Made by a program: the position numbers and the translations under genes. A stretch of DNA of 64,000 nucleotides, taken from the NCBI GenBank assembly GCA_016946835.1, contig JACVTC010000064.1:470001-534000 (forward strand), read 5' to 3'. Positions within the stretch are counted from its first letter, which is position 1. Each line of letters opens with the position of its first letter. Below the pieces are notes generated by a model, which saw only the letters and a program-made list of their open reading frames with translations, did no database searches and was not told the DNA's origin. Source of the stretch: Neocallimastix lanati (nom. inval.). Its lineage: Eukaryota; Neocallimastigomycota; Neocallimastigomycetes; Neocallimastigales; Neocallimastigaceae. This document shows, one piece after another, positions 1 through 13,023 of the stretch.

Positions 1-179
1 GGAAATATTTATACGTATACATATATTAAAAAAAAACATAATAGAGATATAAGAAAATTAAAAATAAAATAAAATTTAAAATAAAAAAATAATAATTAAA
101 ATAATAATTAAAATAAAATAACAAAATAAGACAAAAAAATAAAATATAATAAAAAAAAATAAAAAATATATAATATTCA

Positions 180-560
180 TTTAAAAAGTATTTAACTCAG
201 ATTAATTATCCACATTTTATATATATTTGAATGTGCTTGATAGGAAGAACAATACTCTTTTTACACATCCACTTCACCTTGTTGTTCAAATGCACCTGAT
301 TACCAACCAGGATGCAATTCGATTATGAAACTACTCATAGCAGTAGTTTCGGTTTTATGGTACATCAAATATAATAATCCTTTAGAGGTTATATATGTTG
401 TGATAAAAGATGTAGAATATCCTGCGAAACAAGGGTATTCCACTTCCCTTCAAACACATAATAGCTTGCTTCTAACATCCTCAAATATGCATAAAACATG
501 TTCAAAATATTTAATGTACTGAACCCATTATATTTTCACATGTCATATATATGGATTCCA
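180..560 (-). pseudogene. Unidentified coding-like remnant
   Basis: This stretch is visibly less A/T-rich than its surroundings. On the minus strand one frame reads as protein-like sequence (for example VEYPCFAGYSTSF, later GAFEQQGEVDV) but is interrupted by several stops. A 65-codon plus-strand frame (325-522) also exists and could be the shadow. I do not recognise a family. It may be the decayed end of a gene, or part of a mobile element, lying just downstream of Dicer. Confidence 0.2.
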
Positions 561-591
561 GCATATTTACATATCGGAAATACATCTTTTT

Positions 592-3500
592 TTAGTTTAT
601 CCAAAAGTCATCATCAACATATGTCTTTGTTATTCTCTCAATAATTTTTCTCTTAAAAATCTCTATTCCTAACTTTTCTTTTTTCTCTAATATTTTTGAT
701 GCTATTTGTCTTTTGGCTTCACTATTTTCTGGTACAGAAAATTCTATAAATCGTACAAAAGAACCTGTAAAATTTTTAACTAGTAAACACATCCTACCGT
801 TATTTATTCTGCAAATATAATTATTTTTAATATTTTTTTTTTTTTTTTTTTATTTATTTATAAAAAAATAAAAATAATTAAAAATTAGAAATAATTAATA
901 ATAATAATGTATATAAATATAAATATAAATATAAATATAAATATAAATATAAATATAAATATAAATATAAATATAAATATAAATATAAATATAAATATAA
1001 ATATAAATATAAATATAAATATAAATATAAATATAAATATAAATATAAATGTAAATATAAATATAAATATAAATATAAAATATAAAATATAAAATATAAA
1101 TATATTAAACTTACTCAAATGTAACCTGTTGATTTTGTCTTTTATTTTGTTGATTATCTTCATCTTTTTTATTTTTATCATTTTCTTCTTTAAGAATACT
1201 TTGAATGAGTTCAATACATTGATTTATTGCTGTAAATTGTATTTTTTGTTCCTCCAATGAATCATATAACTTACTTTCAAGAATATCAATTAGTTCAAAA
1301 TTTGTTTTTCCAAAATTATATTTATTATCAATAAATACTGCGCCAACTAAGACTTCAAAAATTTCTGAAAAATACTTTGGGATATTAAAACTTCCAGTAT
1401 TTTTATCTAAGGAACGTTTTGTCTTTTTGTATTCTTTTCTTATTCTTTCGTCGGCATCTATTCTATGAAAAATGTTTAATTTTGTAAATAATTTTCCATA
1501 ACTATTTTTAGCAACTGCCATATGTTTACATTCTGTTAATTCTTTCGGTTTAGCATCTTGCTTTTTACAATAATAGTATATAACAGTAATTAAATCTAAT
1601 ACAGCTTCACCGATAAATTTTAATCTTTTACAGTCACTTTTTTCATAATTAGAATAGATATCTTTTGAATAATTAATAATTGTAAATAAAGAAGTTGTAT
1701 CATTAATATTATGATTTAATTCTTTTGCAATTTTCTTAACTGGTTTTTTATATGTCTTTAGAATTGAAATATCTTCTATACTAGGTTCCCACTTCCAATT
1801 ATCAGTAAAAAGATTTCCACTACGAATTAAAAATAATTTACAAAGATTAATACCATATTCTAATGAAATAGCTTTATTTTTTGTATCATTATTTCTTTCA
1901 TATAATGTTTTAATATTAATTTTATTATTATTTTTACTACTAATCCCATCCTCAAAACAAGCACCAATTAAAGCTTCGTAATAATCAGCAACTGATTTGT
2001 CATTTTTTTCATCTTCTTTTTCGTAACTTCTATTGAGGTTTATCGATTTTTTATTTGGTTGTCTTATGCCTTTGTTTGGAGGTTTAAAATTTCTTAGACT
2101 AAACCTTTGTTTTATTAAATATTTTTTCCAACCAAGCTTATTAATTAAATCAATTAAAAAATCATTTTTAATAAAGTCATTTCTTTTATGAATAAGAAAA
2201 TCTTCATTTCTATTAAAATAACAATTTAGAATATTGATTGATGAAAAATATTTTAATATGGAATCCCCAATCATTTCCAATCTTTCATGTTGTTCACCAA
2301 CAATTGGATCTGATGATTTAGATATACTTGCTTTATATAAACTATTTACTGTTAAGTAATTTAAACCAATCTTATATCTAAGTTCATTCATAAAACAGTA
2401 GATTTTTATTTTATAAACAAGAATAGGAATTAATGGAAGAATTTTTATCCAGGCTTGAGGAACAGCAATAATATTGAAGAATTCAGGAATATATAAATTC
2501 TTTTTTACAGTGTTCTCTACTCCTTGTTCTTCATTTTCATTTTCTTCTTCTCCTCGGTTAAGACTATTAATAAGGGCATGAGCATCATACATAAATAGTG
2601 GTAAACTTTCATGTACGTAATTATATTTTTCTTCCATATATTCTCTATATTTTTCTTCGAAAAATTCTTTATAAGCAACTTCTTTATCGTTTTCATCTTC
2701 TGATTTATTTTTGATTGTAAATGAATTATTCACATGAACATTATGGTTTAAAGATAAAAAATTGCATATTGTATTGTCGAATTTATTTACCAAGTAGATC
2801 TTTTTCAATGATTTCTCAATACTTTTAAAATTATCAATTTTACTTTCATCATAATTTTTATATATTTCTTTTAGTTTATTCGGTTTTTTTATAACTTTTG
2901 CATGTAGTTTTTTAATACTGTAATAATTTTTTTCAAATGAATAATCTTTAGAAAACTTATTTCTCTTTTTATTATTAATTAAGTAATTAGCATAAGATAT
3001 CCAATCTCCTAATGTGATAACATCTTCAATTCTTTCACTAGTTGTCATTTGATTAACATTATCAATTATTTGCCAATTAATATTAACCTCATGGTTATAT
3101 TTAGTCATTGGTAATAAATAATACATTTCATCTGATGCTTCATCTTCTATAGATATATTTCCATATAATAATTTCCATGTATTTTGTTGAAATTTTTTAA
3201 TTTTTCTAAATTCTTTTTCAGTAAAATTAACAGGAAGATAAAATTGACATTCAGAATTATCTAATATATAATTTTTATTACCTTCTTTTTTTAAAATTTT
3301 ATCTAATCCTGAATTATTATTCAATTTATTCCAAGACTTTAATTTGAAATTATACTTTTTTTCCTTATATTCATTAATTTCTACTTCAGGAAAAGCATCC
3401 GCTGGAATAGGTTTTTTTGTAATAAATGCTATACATAATTCTGCTTTTTCATCCTTATATTCTTTTTCATACATGAAATCATTATTATTGTTATCAGTTA

Positions 3501-6500
3501 CTTCTAAATACGTAATGAAAAATTGATATTTTGGATTAACACTAAATGGTAGTGTTGATCTATATGATAAATGATAAAAAATGAAATAAATTAATTGAAT
3601 TATGTAATAAAATATTATTAAGTATATGAACTATTAATAAAATTAAATAATATGAAAAATAATATAATAAAGTATTAATAAAGTATATTTAATAATAAAT
3701 AAATAACACTTACTCTGTGTTCCAACCATCACTAGAAAATACATTTGGACAATTAAAGGTCGAACTATGATTTGAGGATGATTGAAATTCATTATTTTCC
3801 AATATTGGTAACTTTATGCGACCAAAATGATATAAGACTTTAAATAATACCAAATTGGCTTCAATTTTTGCTTTCTTTTTTGAACTGCATAATGGACCTA
3901 CTACTCTATTTGACCCTAAAATAGTTTCATTTTCTTTTTTAATTTTTATAATACAAGTATACTTTTTCTTATCTATAATATCTTGATTATTTTTGTCAAA
4001 TAATGATGGATTATATATAACATTATCAATAAATTTTACTAAATCTGAATCTTCCTTCGTCTTAGCTCTATTTTTTTCATATTGTTCCCAAGATTTAATT
4101 TTCTTAAAAGAATAAGATATATCTATAAATTGTTCATTATAAATTTTTGTCTTAATGAAATTTTTGTATGATAATTTCAAGCCAAAATTAGTATATATAA
4201 AATAATTTTCTTCATCTTCATCTTCATCTTCATCTTCATTTTCTTCTTCTTCATCTTCTTCATCGATTTTTTCTTTCTCTTTATGTTCTTCTTCATCATC
4301 TTTTTCATCATCAAAATTATTAATAAATGTGAGACTACCACTATTTTTTTTCTGGATATTGTGTTCATTGATATAATTTTGAAAAATATAATAAAAATTA
4401 ACAATTTCATCTTTTGAAGAAAAACATATTAACTGATATATTTTTTCATCTTTTAAATCATTTTTAATACATTTATAAGTATCTTCAGATAAAATAAATA
4501 TAACATCTTCCATACTTTTATTAGAAATTTTTTCAACTTTCACTTCATTTGTACTATTACAATAATCTTTTTTAATAATATTAATTATCATAAATTTATA
4601 TTTACTACTAAAAAAAATATTAAGTGCATATTTATCATCTATTTCGAAATCGGTCAATCTTTTATAAAGTTCTTTATAACATAAATAATGCTCATTTAAA
4701 AGTAATAAAAATGATATTTCGTTAAAATTATTTTTAAAATATGAAATAATAATATTTTTAATTTGCTCAAATTTTAAATCATTCAAATATTTAAAAATTT
4801 TCTTTCTTGCCAGAGTATAAATATTTTGAGTTTGAAAATCGTTATAATTATCTTTATCAGAAAATTCAGTTAAATATTGGATTAAATTTGTATAGAGAAA
4901 TTTAGCAATATTAAATATTCGGTGATGATTGCAACTTATATATGAATATGATTCACTTTTATCATCATGTTGTAAATTTTTATTATTTTCTGAATAATAG
5001 ATTAAATCTTTTAACTCATTTTTGTAATTACTAGAATAATAGGATTCATTAGGAGTTGAAAAATCAGATTCACTATAAATATCATATTCAATATCAATAT
5101 CATATTCAATATCAGCATCAGAATCAAATTCATTATCAACATCAGAATCAAATTCATTATCTGTATCAGAATCTAATTCACTATCAGTTTCAGAATTTGA
5201 TTCAGTATAATTTAATTTTTTTAGATAATATACTTCATCATGAGATTTTACCATATTACATGATAACTCATTATTGAGAGATGAACTTAACTTATTTTCA
5301 TTTGATTTATTTTGACAGAATTTTTTATTATTAGTAACAGAATCTGATTCAGTATTATTTAATTTATTTTGATGATATACTTCATTGTATGAATTGTCGT
5401 TACTACAATATGACACATTATTGTCATATAAACAGTGAATCGGATTCTCAATCTCAGCTACATTTATATTTATATCATTTTTACTTGACTTGTGAATACC
5501 CACTACCTCATACTTTTTATTCAGAAGAGGAGATCCAGATGATCCAACGTCTGTTGATACTTTATGATAATAATTAAAGCCATGAATTTCTTTTATATTT
5601 CCAGAGGATAAAGAAAATCCATTTCTTGATTTCTTTATACTAAGATTTTCTTCATTATTGTCAGAATCTAATTCACTATCAGTATCCCAATTAGAATCAG
5701 AATCTGACTCACTACCAGTATCAGAATCTGATTCGCTGTCAGTATTATTTGATTTCTTTATACTAAACTTTTCACCAGAATCTGATTCACTATTAGTATC
5801 CGAATCTGATTCACTATTAGTATCAGAATTTGATTCATTATTATTATCCGAATCTGATTCACTATTAGTATCCAAATCTGATTCACTATTAGTATCAGAA
5901 TCTAATTCACTATCAGTATCAGAATCTGATTCACTGTCAGTATTATTTGATTTCTTTATACTAAACTTTTCACCAGAATCTGATTCACTATTAGTATCCG
6001 AATCTGATCCACTATTAGTATCCAAATCTGATTCACTATAAGTATCAGAATCTGATTCACTATAAGTATCAGAATCTGATTCACTATCAGTATCAGAATC
6101 TGATTCACTGTCAGTATTATTTGATTTCTTTATACTAAGCTTTTCATCAGAATCTGATTTAGTATTATTTAATTCATTTTGATAAAATATTTCATAAGAA
6201 TTTTCGATATTATAATAAGACTCATTTTTGTCAGATAAACTTGATTTATTATCATTGGATTTATTTTGACAGAATTTTTCATTATTAGTATCAGAATCTA
6301 ATTCACTATCACTATCAGAATCTAATTCACTATCACTATCAGAATTTAATTCACTATCACTATCAGAATTTAATTCACTATCACTATCAGAATTTAATTC
6401 ACTATCACTATCAAAATCTGATTCACTATCACTATCAGAATCTGACTCATTGTCAGTATTATTTGATTTCTTCATACATCGCTTTTCATCAGAATCTGAT

Positions 6501-7528
6501 TCACTATCAGTATCAGAATCTGATTCAGTATTATTTAATTCGTTTTGATGATGTTCTCCATTAAAAGAATTGTCTTTGTCTTTATTAAAATATGACTCAT
6601 TTATGATAGATAAACTTGATTTATTTTCATTCGATTTATTTTGACAGATTATTTTATTATCAGAATCCGAATCTGATTCACTATAAGTATCCGAATCTGA
6701 TTCACTATAAGTATCCGAATCTGATTCACTATCAGTATCAGAATCTGATTTACTATCAGTATCAGAATCTGATTTACTACCAGTATCAGAATATGATTCA
6801 CTATCAGTATCAGAATATGATTCACTATCAGTATCAGAATATGATTCACTATCAGTATCAGAATCTGATTTACTACCAGTATCAGAATCTGATTCAATAT
6901 TATTTAATTCATTTTGATGATGTACTCCATTAAAAGGATTGTCTTTATCACAATATAACTCATTTTTGACGAAAAAACTTAATTTTTTTTTACTTAATTT
7001 ATTTGTCTTTTTACTTTGAGGAATTTTTTTATTTGAATCTATAAGACTGTTTATTTTGAATTTTTCGGAAAATGTTTCCCAGGAAAATATATTTTTACTT
7101 TCAACGTTAACAGTTTCTAAAATTTTCTGTTGTACTTCTTTAAATGGTGCTTTTAAATCATTATTATATATTTGTGAATAATTATATATTGAAGATTTCG
7201 AAAATATAATATATTTTTTGTTTTGTTTTTTCAAATTTTTAAATAATTCTACGAAATTTGTATTTAACAATAAATCATCAATGCAATAAAATAGTATTAT
7301 ACCTTCAAAATAATTAATATTAACTAGCTTACTTTTATAGGAAATCGGTTCAAATTTTAAGTATTTTTTGTTGTTTTTTTCTAATATTTTTAGTTCATTA
7401 TAATTTTCTATTAATAAAACAATATGTATTTTTCTAGAATGTTTAATTAATTTTTCTATTAAAGGTATAATATCATTTTTATCATTAATGGTAATAATTA
7501 ATCTATTTTTTTTAATATATTTATCCAT
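592..7528 (-). CDS. DCL: Dicer-like ribonuclease III, three exons
   Basis: Dicer cuts double-stranded RNA into small RNAs for silencing. I read three exons: 7528-3714, 3559-1115 and 808-592. Both introns begin GTAAGT and the splices keep frame, giving about 2158 aa. The first ~150 residues look like a decayed helicase start with no GKT motif. Residues ~200-830 are Ser/Asp-rich repeats. A Dicer-dimerisation (DUF283-like) domain lies near 1190-1245. The platform/PAZ region ends near 1590 and is followed by a typical Dicer linker ([13 protein letters not shown]). RNase IIIa has [13 protein letters not shown] (~1695) and [10 protein letters not shown] (~1793), with all acidic residues present. 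RNase IIIb has [12 protein letters not shown] (~1916) and [10 protein letters not shown] (~2003), with three of four acidic positions changed. Exon 3 supplies a dsRBD-like tail ([14 protein letters not shown]). The chosen ATG follows an in-frame stop. A possible acceptor just upstream of it means another 5' exon cannot be excluded. Confidence 0.9.
907..1106. repeat. (AAATAT)n microsatellite in Dicer intron 2
   Basis: This is a nearly pure 6-bp repeat on the plus strand. It lies inside the second intron of the Dicer gene (1114-809 on the minus strand). The long open frames running through it are artefacts of the 6-bp period. Confidence 0.95.
5040..6900 (-). repeat. Ser/Asp-rich coding repeat array in Dicer exon 1
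   Basis: Repeats of a GAATCTGATTCACTATCAG-like unit (plus strand) encode [14 protein letters not shown] tracts. The array is built from alternating modules. One contains [13 protein letters not shown]. The other contains a NESY start and [10 protein letters not shown]. Such acidic Ser tracts are typical casein-kinase-2-type substrates, which is inference here. Plus-strand frames through this region are shadows. Confidence 0.9.
5430..5630 (-). other. Trypsin-like peptidase half-domain embedded in Dicer ORF
   Basis: Within the Ser/Asp-rich region, residues ~636-700 leave low complexity. They read [11 protein letters not shown], then [12 protein letters not shown], then [10 protein letters not shown]. 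This is the C-terminal part of a trypsin-like serine peptidase fold: the nucleophile-Ser loop G-S-S-G-S-P followed by a V-V-G-I-H strand. The N-terminal half with the catalytic His and Asp is not visible, so this piece alone should not be proteolytic. The same frame continues without a break into Ser/Asp repeats on both sides. Confidence 0.7.
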
Positions 7529-9104
7529 TTCAACAATTTCTATAAAAATAAGAAGTTATATATCTAAAAATGTGTTTTATTAATAAATTATGTATTTATT
7601 TTAGGTATCTTTTTTCATTCCCTTTTTTTTATAATTATTATTAATCAATAAAAAATGATTAAAGTTTAAATAAAACAAAATTTAAAAATTATTGGAATTT
7701 TATCATTTTTTATATATAAAAAAAATAAAGACATAGAAATAAAAAAAACGGACAAAAGAGTACCGATTTAAATTATTTAAATTATTTAATATATTTATGG
7801 TTAATAAAAATATTTTAGTTTTTAACAAAAAATCATGTGACTTTTTTATATATAATGTGGCTTTATTTTAAAAAAAGTTATCCAGTATATTTTTATTTTA
7901 AACTTTTATTTTGAATTTTTTTTATTTAAAAAATTTTTAAAAATTGTATATTAAAAATACAATATCTAAAAAATTATTTCATTAATTTTCTAAACCATAT
8001 ATTGTGCTTTAACTCAATCTTTTAGATCTAAATTAGATTAATTTATTATTCTTCTACGAGTTATCGATTTCAAATATTATCATTTCTATTAAAATTAAAG
8101 TTGTTTATTAACCTTTTAGTTTCTCATCTTCATGAAATTTGTATTAATATATATAACTTTCAATAAATAGATAGATTCATTTTTTTATTTAATTTAAATA
8201 TTTTAAGTCATATAACTTTTTTTTTAGTAGATCTATATTGGTATAAAAAAAATAATAAGTATAACTAGTTATGTCTTAAAATTATCATAAATAGTAATTC
8301 TTCAAATATTAATTTATAAATTATTTTATTTATTTCTTTTTTTTTTTTTTTTTTTTTAATAGATCTATATTGATATAATAAAAATAAAATAATCATGTCT
8401 TAAAATAATTATATATTTTTATAAATTATTTTATTTATTTCTGTTCCACTTTATAAATTTTTAAAAAACCTTATTATTTAAATTAATATACAGTTATTTA
8501 ATTTGTTTTGAGCTAATAATAATGAATAATATAAATATTTTTTATAGCATACTTTTACAAATCCCAATCTATCATTTGATTTGAACTTAAAAAAAATTTA
8601 GTAATCAACATTTTTCCTTTATTGTAATTTTATTACCTTCAAATATTTCTACACATAATTTTTATTGAGTTCAATATATTAAAATAAATCTTTATAATAT
8701 CTATATATTATATATTATAAATTTCATCTAAATCAAAAGACTATTATAACAATTTATTAAGATTATTATTAGTTTATAAGGTTATAGAAAATTTTAATAA
8801 AAAAAAAATTTTTTTTTATTATTTAAATTCTTTGGTTATCTTTTTCACTTCCTTGATACTTTTGATCAAATAGTTGTATAGAATTATATAAGATTTATTA
8901 TTATTATTATTATTGTTATTATAATTATTATTATTATTATTATTGTTATTATAATTATTATTTATAATTATTATTATTATTATAATTTTTTTAAATTACT
9001 TTTTAGTATTCTGATATTTTTATTAATTCTTCTTAAGTTTATGAATTGTAAAAATCTAATTTTTTAAAAACGCATTATTTTATAATTCGATTTAATAATT
9101 AAAA

Positions 9105-9139
<35 letters not shown>

Positions 9140-10327
9140 GATATTATTACTAGTATTTTGACAGTTATTTTCATTTATTATGTCGAATTTCCATTATTAC
9201 TTTTATTATTATTAATAATATATGTTTTTTAACTCTAGTTGTTTTATTCATCATTAATAACAAAATTATTATCCCTTTTAGAAAAGTGATATTATTTTTA
9301 TCATTTTATTATTTATTTATTATTATTATTATTTAATCAAGTAATAATTTGGCTATTCATTATTTATATTTCAAGTATAATTATAACTTTTACAATAATT
9401 ATTATTGTTGATTTTTTGATACTTATTAATTAATTAAGCTTTATTAAGAATTAATCGAGTAATAGATAAAAAAAAAATTTAATTGAAACAAGAATATTGT
9501 CTATTTAGGAAAATAACTATAGCAAAGTTAAAATAATATATACACTAAGATCAGAGATATAACAAAGGTAAATATTATGTTTAGTATTATTTTTTTAATT
9601 AATATTAAACATCAATTAATAATGTTAATATATTTTATTTAATAAGTTTATGATAGAAATATTAAAAAATATATATATATATATATATTTGAAGAAAAAA
9701 TCATTAAGAATTTGTTTTCGTGAGGAATATTTAAATTATTGAGTCTAAACAAGAAAACAAAAATCGAAAGAATTCTTTAAAATTAATTAGGCTTCCATTT
9801 TTTATTTTATTATTAACATTAGTTTTTTCATTATTTCAATTTTTTAATCATTGAAACTCATAAAATATAACATTCAATAATCTAACCCTGAAATTTTGTT
9901 AAAAGTCAAATTTTAAATTATTTTTTGATTGAAATTTTTTAATATTTAAAAATTATATAGATATTATAGATATTTCATTCTATTTATTATTATTAATTTT
10001 TTTTTGTTTAAAAAAAATTAGTAATATTTCATTTCGTATTAATTAAAATAATACAAATTCATATTTCGATTAAAAAATAAATATTTAATGAAATAAAATT
10101 TTAAAAAATATTATTAAATTTACTAAATATATATATACAATTAATTTTTATAAATATATAGATTAAAACATTTTAGTAATATTATTGGTATAAATAGTTA
10201 AGTATAACGAAAAATTTATGTCTTAAAGAATAAAAAAAATAAACATTTTTTGAAAAGACTATAAAAAAATCAATCGTATAATTACAGAAATAATAAAAAT
10301 ATTTTTTTCCTAAGTTTATTAATTTTA

Positions 10328-10360
<33 letters not shown>

Positions 10361-12154
10361 TTTTATTTTTATTTTATTTCAATCTAAACATTTTATTTTA
10401 TTTTTTGAAGCATTATTTATAATATTTATTAGTATTATTTTAAAATTCTGTGAAATTAATATATATTTTATATTTTAATGATACATATTAAATTATATAA
10501 ATAGGATAGAATCCAAGGTATTGTTAATGAATTTATTTGGATTTAAAATATAAAAGGTATAAATTTTTTTTTTTTTTGATATGTATTTAATTTTTTATAT
10601 TATTTTAATATATAAAAGCAAATAGAATTTCATATATATTTAATATATAAAAGAAGCGGTTGATTTTAGAAAATTAATACAATAAAATAATATAAATATC
10701 TATCTATCTTTATATATATTTCATATCAATTATAAAATACTAATTAAACAGTTATATTTCCTAATTTCTAAGTAGTTAATAATATCTATTAACTATTAAC
10801 TATGTATTTAAATAATAGAAATAATTATTTTAAAATGATAATATCTATTAACTATACATTTAAACAATAGAAATAATTATTTTAAAAAATTTAACTAAAT
10901 TTTGTAATTTTATAATTTTATAATTTTGTAATTTTTTAAAAAAAATTCTTTTTTTATAAAACTAAAATTTTTTTTTATTCATTACAAATACGATTAAAAA
11001 TTTACTAAATATAAAATATCATATATTATAATATACATATTATATGATATATATTATTTTATATATAAATAATAAAAATTAATTTATGTAATACAAATTA
11101 ATTATTTAACTTTAATATTTTTATATACTATTAGTTATATATTACAAATATATTACAATATTATACATTAATATATATCTAAATATAATATATAAAATTA
11201 AGAAATAATATACTTCATTTATATTAAATTTATATAATAGAAGTACTAATAAATATATTATTCTATTAAAAATAGTATTTGTTAAGAAATTATATATTTA
11301 ATAATATATTATATTACATTTATAATATATTATAAAAATATAATTTATTAAGAAATTATATATTTTATAATATATTATATTGTATTTATAATATATTATA
11401 AAAATTCAAACAATTGAGACATTTATAGTTTAAAATATATAAAATAGAAATTAAATATATAGTTTTCATTAGGATACCACGTTCATTGTTATTTTTGAAT
11501 ATAAATAAATAAATAAATAAATAGATAAATAAATAAATAAAATAGACAAATAAATATAATACTAATAGATATAATAAAATATAATAAAATATTAGAAATT
11601 ATTTATATTTTTATTTATTTCATAATTTTTTTTTTTTTTTTTTTTTTTTGAATTTAAAAAAATATTTCTTGTTAATCAGAAAAAAAAAAAAAAAAAAAAG
11701 AAAAAATAAATATATAAAGGAAGTAAAAAAAGAAATAAAAAGTGAAATCAAATATACTAAAAGTAAAATTGAAAATAATTATTGACTATCAATACTAATA
11801 ATATATTGGGATTAAAAAAAAAGAATACTTTATATTTTTAGAAAAATATACCAAAAATTTTAAAGAGTACATATTTTTTTTTAAATTAATAGATTAAAAA
11901 ATAATATTATCTTCTAAATATTATATTTTACATTTTAAAATAAGTAGACTATTTGGATGTTATTATATCAAATAATATATTTTACGAGATTTAAAATATT
12001 ATTATTTCAGAAAACAAGAATAAAAATTAAGATTTAAATTAAATATTATTAATTATATATCTAATGGAATAATAAACACACAAAATTAATAATTGTATAT
12101 TCATTATATAAATGAAAATTTACATAATATATTATAATATTTACATAATATAAT

Positions 12155-12185
<31 letters not shown>

Positions 12186-12425
12186 GGATAAATTATAAAA
12201 ATATCTGAATTTCATATTATTGATTTTTTTTTTTTTTTTTATTTTTATTTATAATTAATTATTTAATAACAAGATTAAAGAAATTAATTAAATTAAAATA
12301 AAAATTGATAGTGGAGGAAATAAAAAAAATAGAGAAATATTTTATTATAAAGATATTTATTAAAAAAAATTTAAAATATTGTAAATATTAATATATAATT
12401 TATATTTATAACAGTATAAATCAAG
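7529..12425. other. A/T-rich intergenic spacer
   Basis: This is about 4.9 kb of A/T-rich DNA with T runs (near 8340, 9110, 10330, 11630, 12160), short ATT repeats near 8890-8985 and ATAAATA repeats near 11500. No coding-like frame, tRNA or other RNA gene was recognised. The last few hundred bases presumably hold the promoter of the VTC1 gene, but no specific element stands out. Confidence 0.7.
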
Positions 12426-13023
12426 ATGCCAGATTTCTCAAAGGTTTTCGGTATTTCAACAGCTGGTGTTATTCACACTGGACCAAATAAGCCAATTGCT
12501 GTTCCACTTCGTGTAGAACCAAAAGTATATTTTGCTAATGAAAGAACATTTTTATCTTGGACTTATACCTCTATTCTTATAGCAGGTTTATCATTAACTA
12601 TATTGGGTAAATATATATATTTAATAAAAATAAAAATTACTAAATATTTATAAGGATTGTCATTATAGGATTGTTTTAATAAATATAAGGATTATTATTA
12701 ATATATTTTTATATAATTTATATACTATGTAATTAAATTCTTATTGTATTGAAATTTAAAAATAAATTATAGCTTTTGGTGATACTTTATCAAGAGTAGG
12801 TGGTGCTGTATTTAGTTCAGTTGGTGTTATTTTTATGACTTATGCTCTTGTTCAATATGAAAGAAGATTAAGAATGATTCGTAGAAAGGATGCTGGACCA
12901 TATGATGATAAATATGGACCATACGTTTTAATTGGTTTTATTGTTCCAACTGTTATTCTTAACCTCTATCTTTCTTACAGACTACGTTATGAATTATATG
13001 CTTCTTATTTAAGCAAGGTGTAA
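12426..13023 (+). CDS. VTC1: VTC1-type vacuolar transporter chaperone subunit, two exons
   Basis: VTC1 is the small three-helix membrane subunit of the VTC complex, which makes polyphosphate and passes it into acidocalcisomes or the vacuole. Exons are 12426-12606 and 12773-13023. The 166-bp intron starts GTAAAT and ends ATTATAG, and splicing restores L-A-F-G-D across the junction, giving 143 aa. The family signature [16 protein letters not shown] is at residues 30-45, including the conserved Lys, Glu and Arg that line the polyphosphate channel in yeast VTC1. Three hydrophobic segments (~47-63, ~70-88, ~115-135) and the inter-helix [19 protein letters not shown] loop match the family. No SPX or catalytic VTC4 domain is fused. 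A paralogue lies 5 kb downstream in the same orientation. Confidence 0.93.

Noticed and set aside
907-1214. Ile/Asn and Ile/Phe repeat frames
   Set aside because: Products of the (AAATAT)n tract inside Dicer intron 2.
3474-3710. Dicer as two separate adjacent genes
   Set aside because: A 154-bp GTAAGT...ATAG intron joins the two long frames in phase. The first frame ends in a Dicer dimerisation domain and the second begins with the platform region that follows it in Dicers.
5056-6933. Plus-strand frames rich in Tyr/Gln/His or Ser/Leu opposite Dicer
   Set aside because: Antisense of the Ser/Asp-coding repeats. The minus frame is continuous with recognised Dicer domains.
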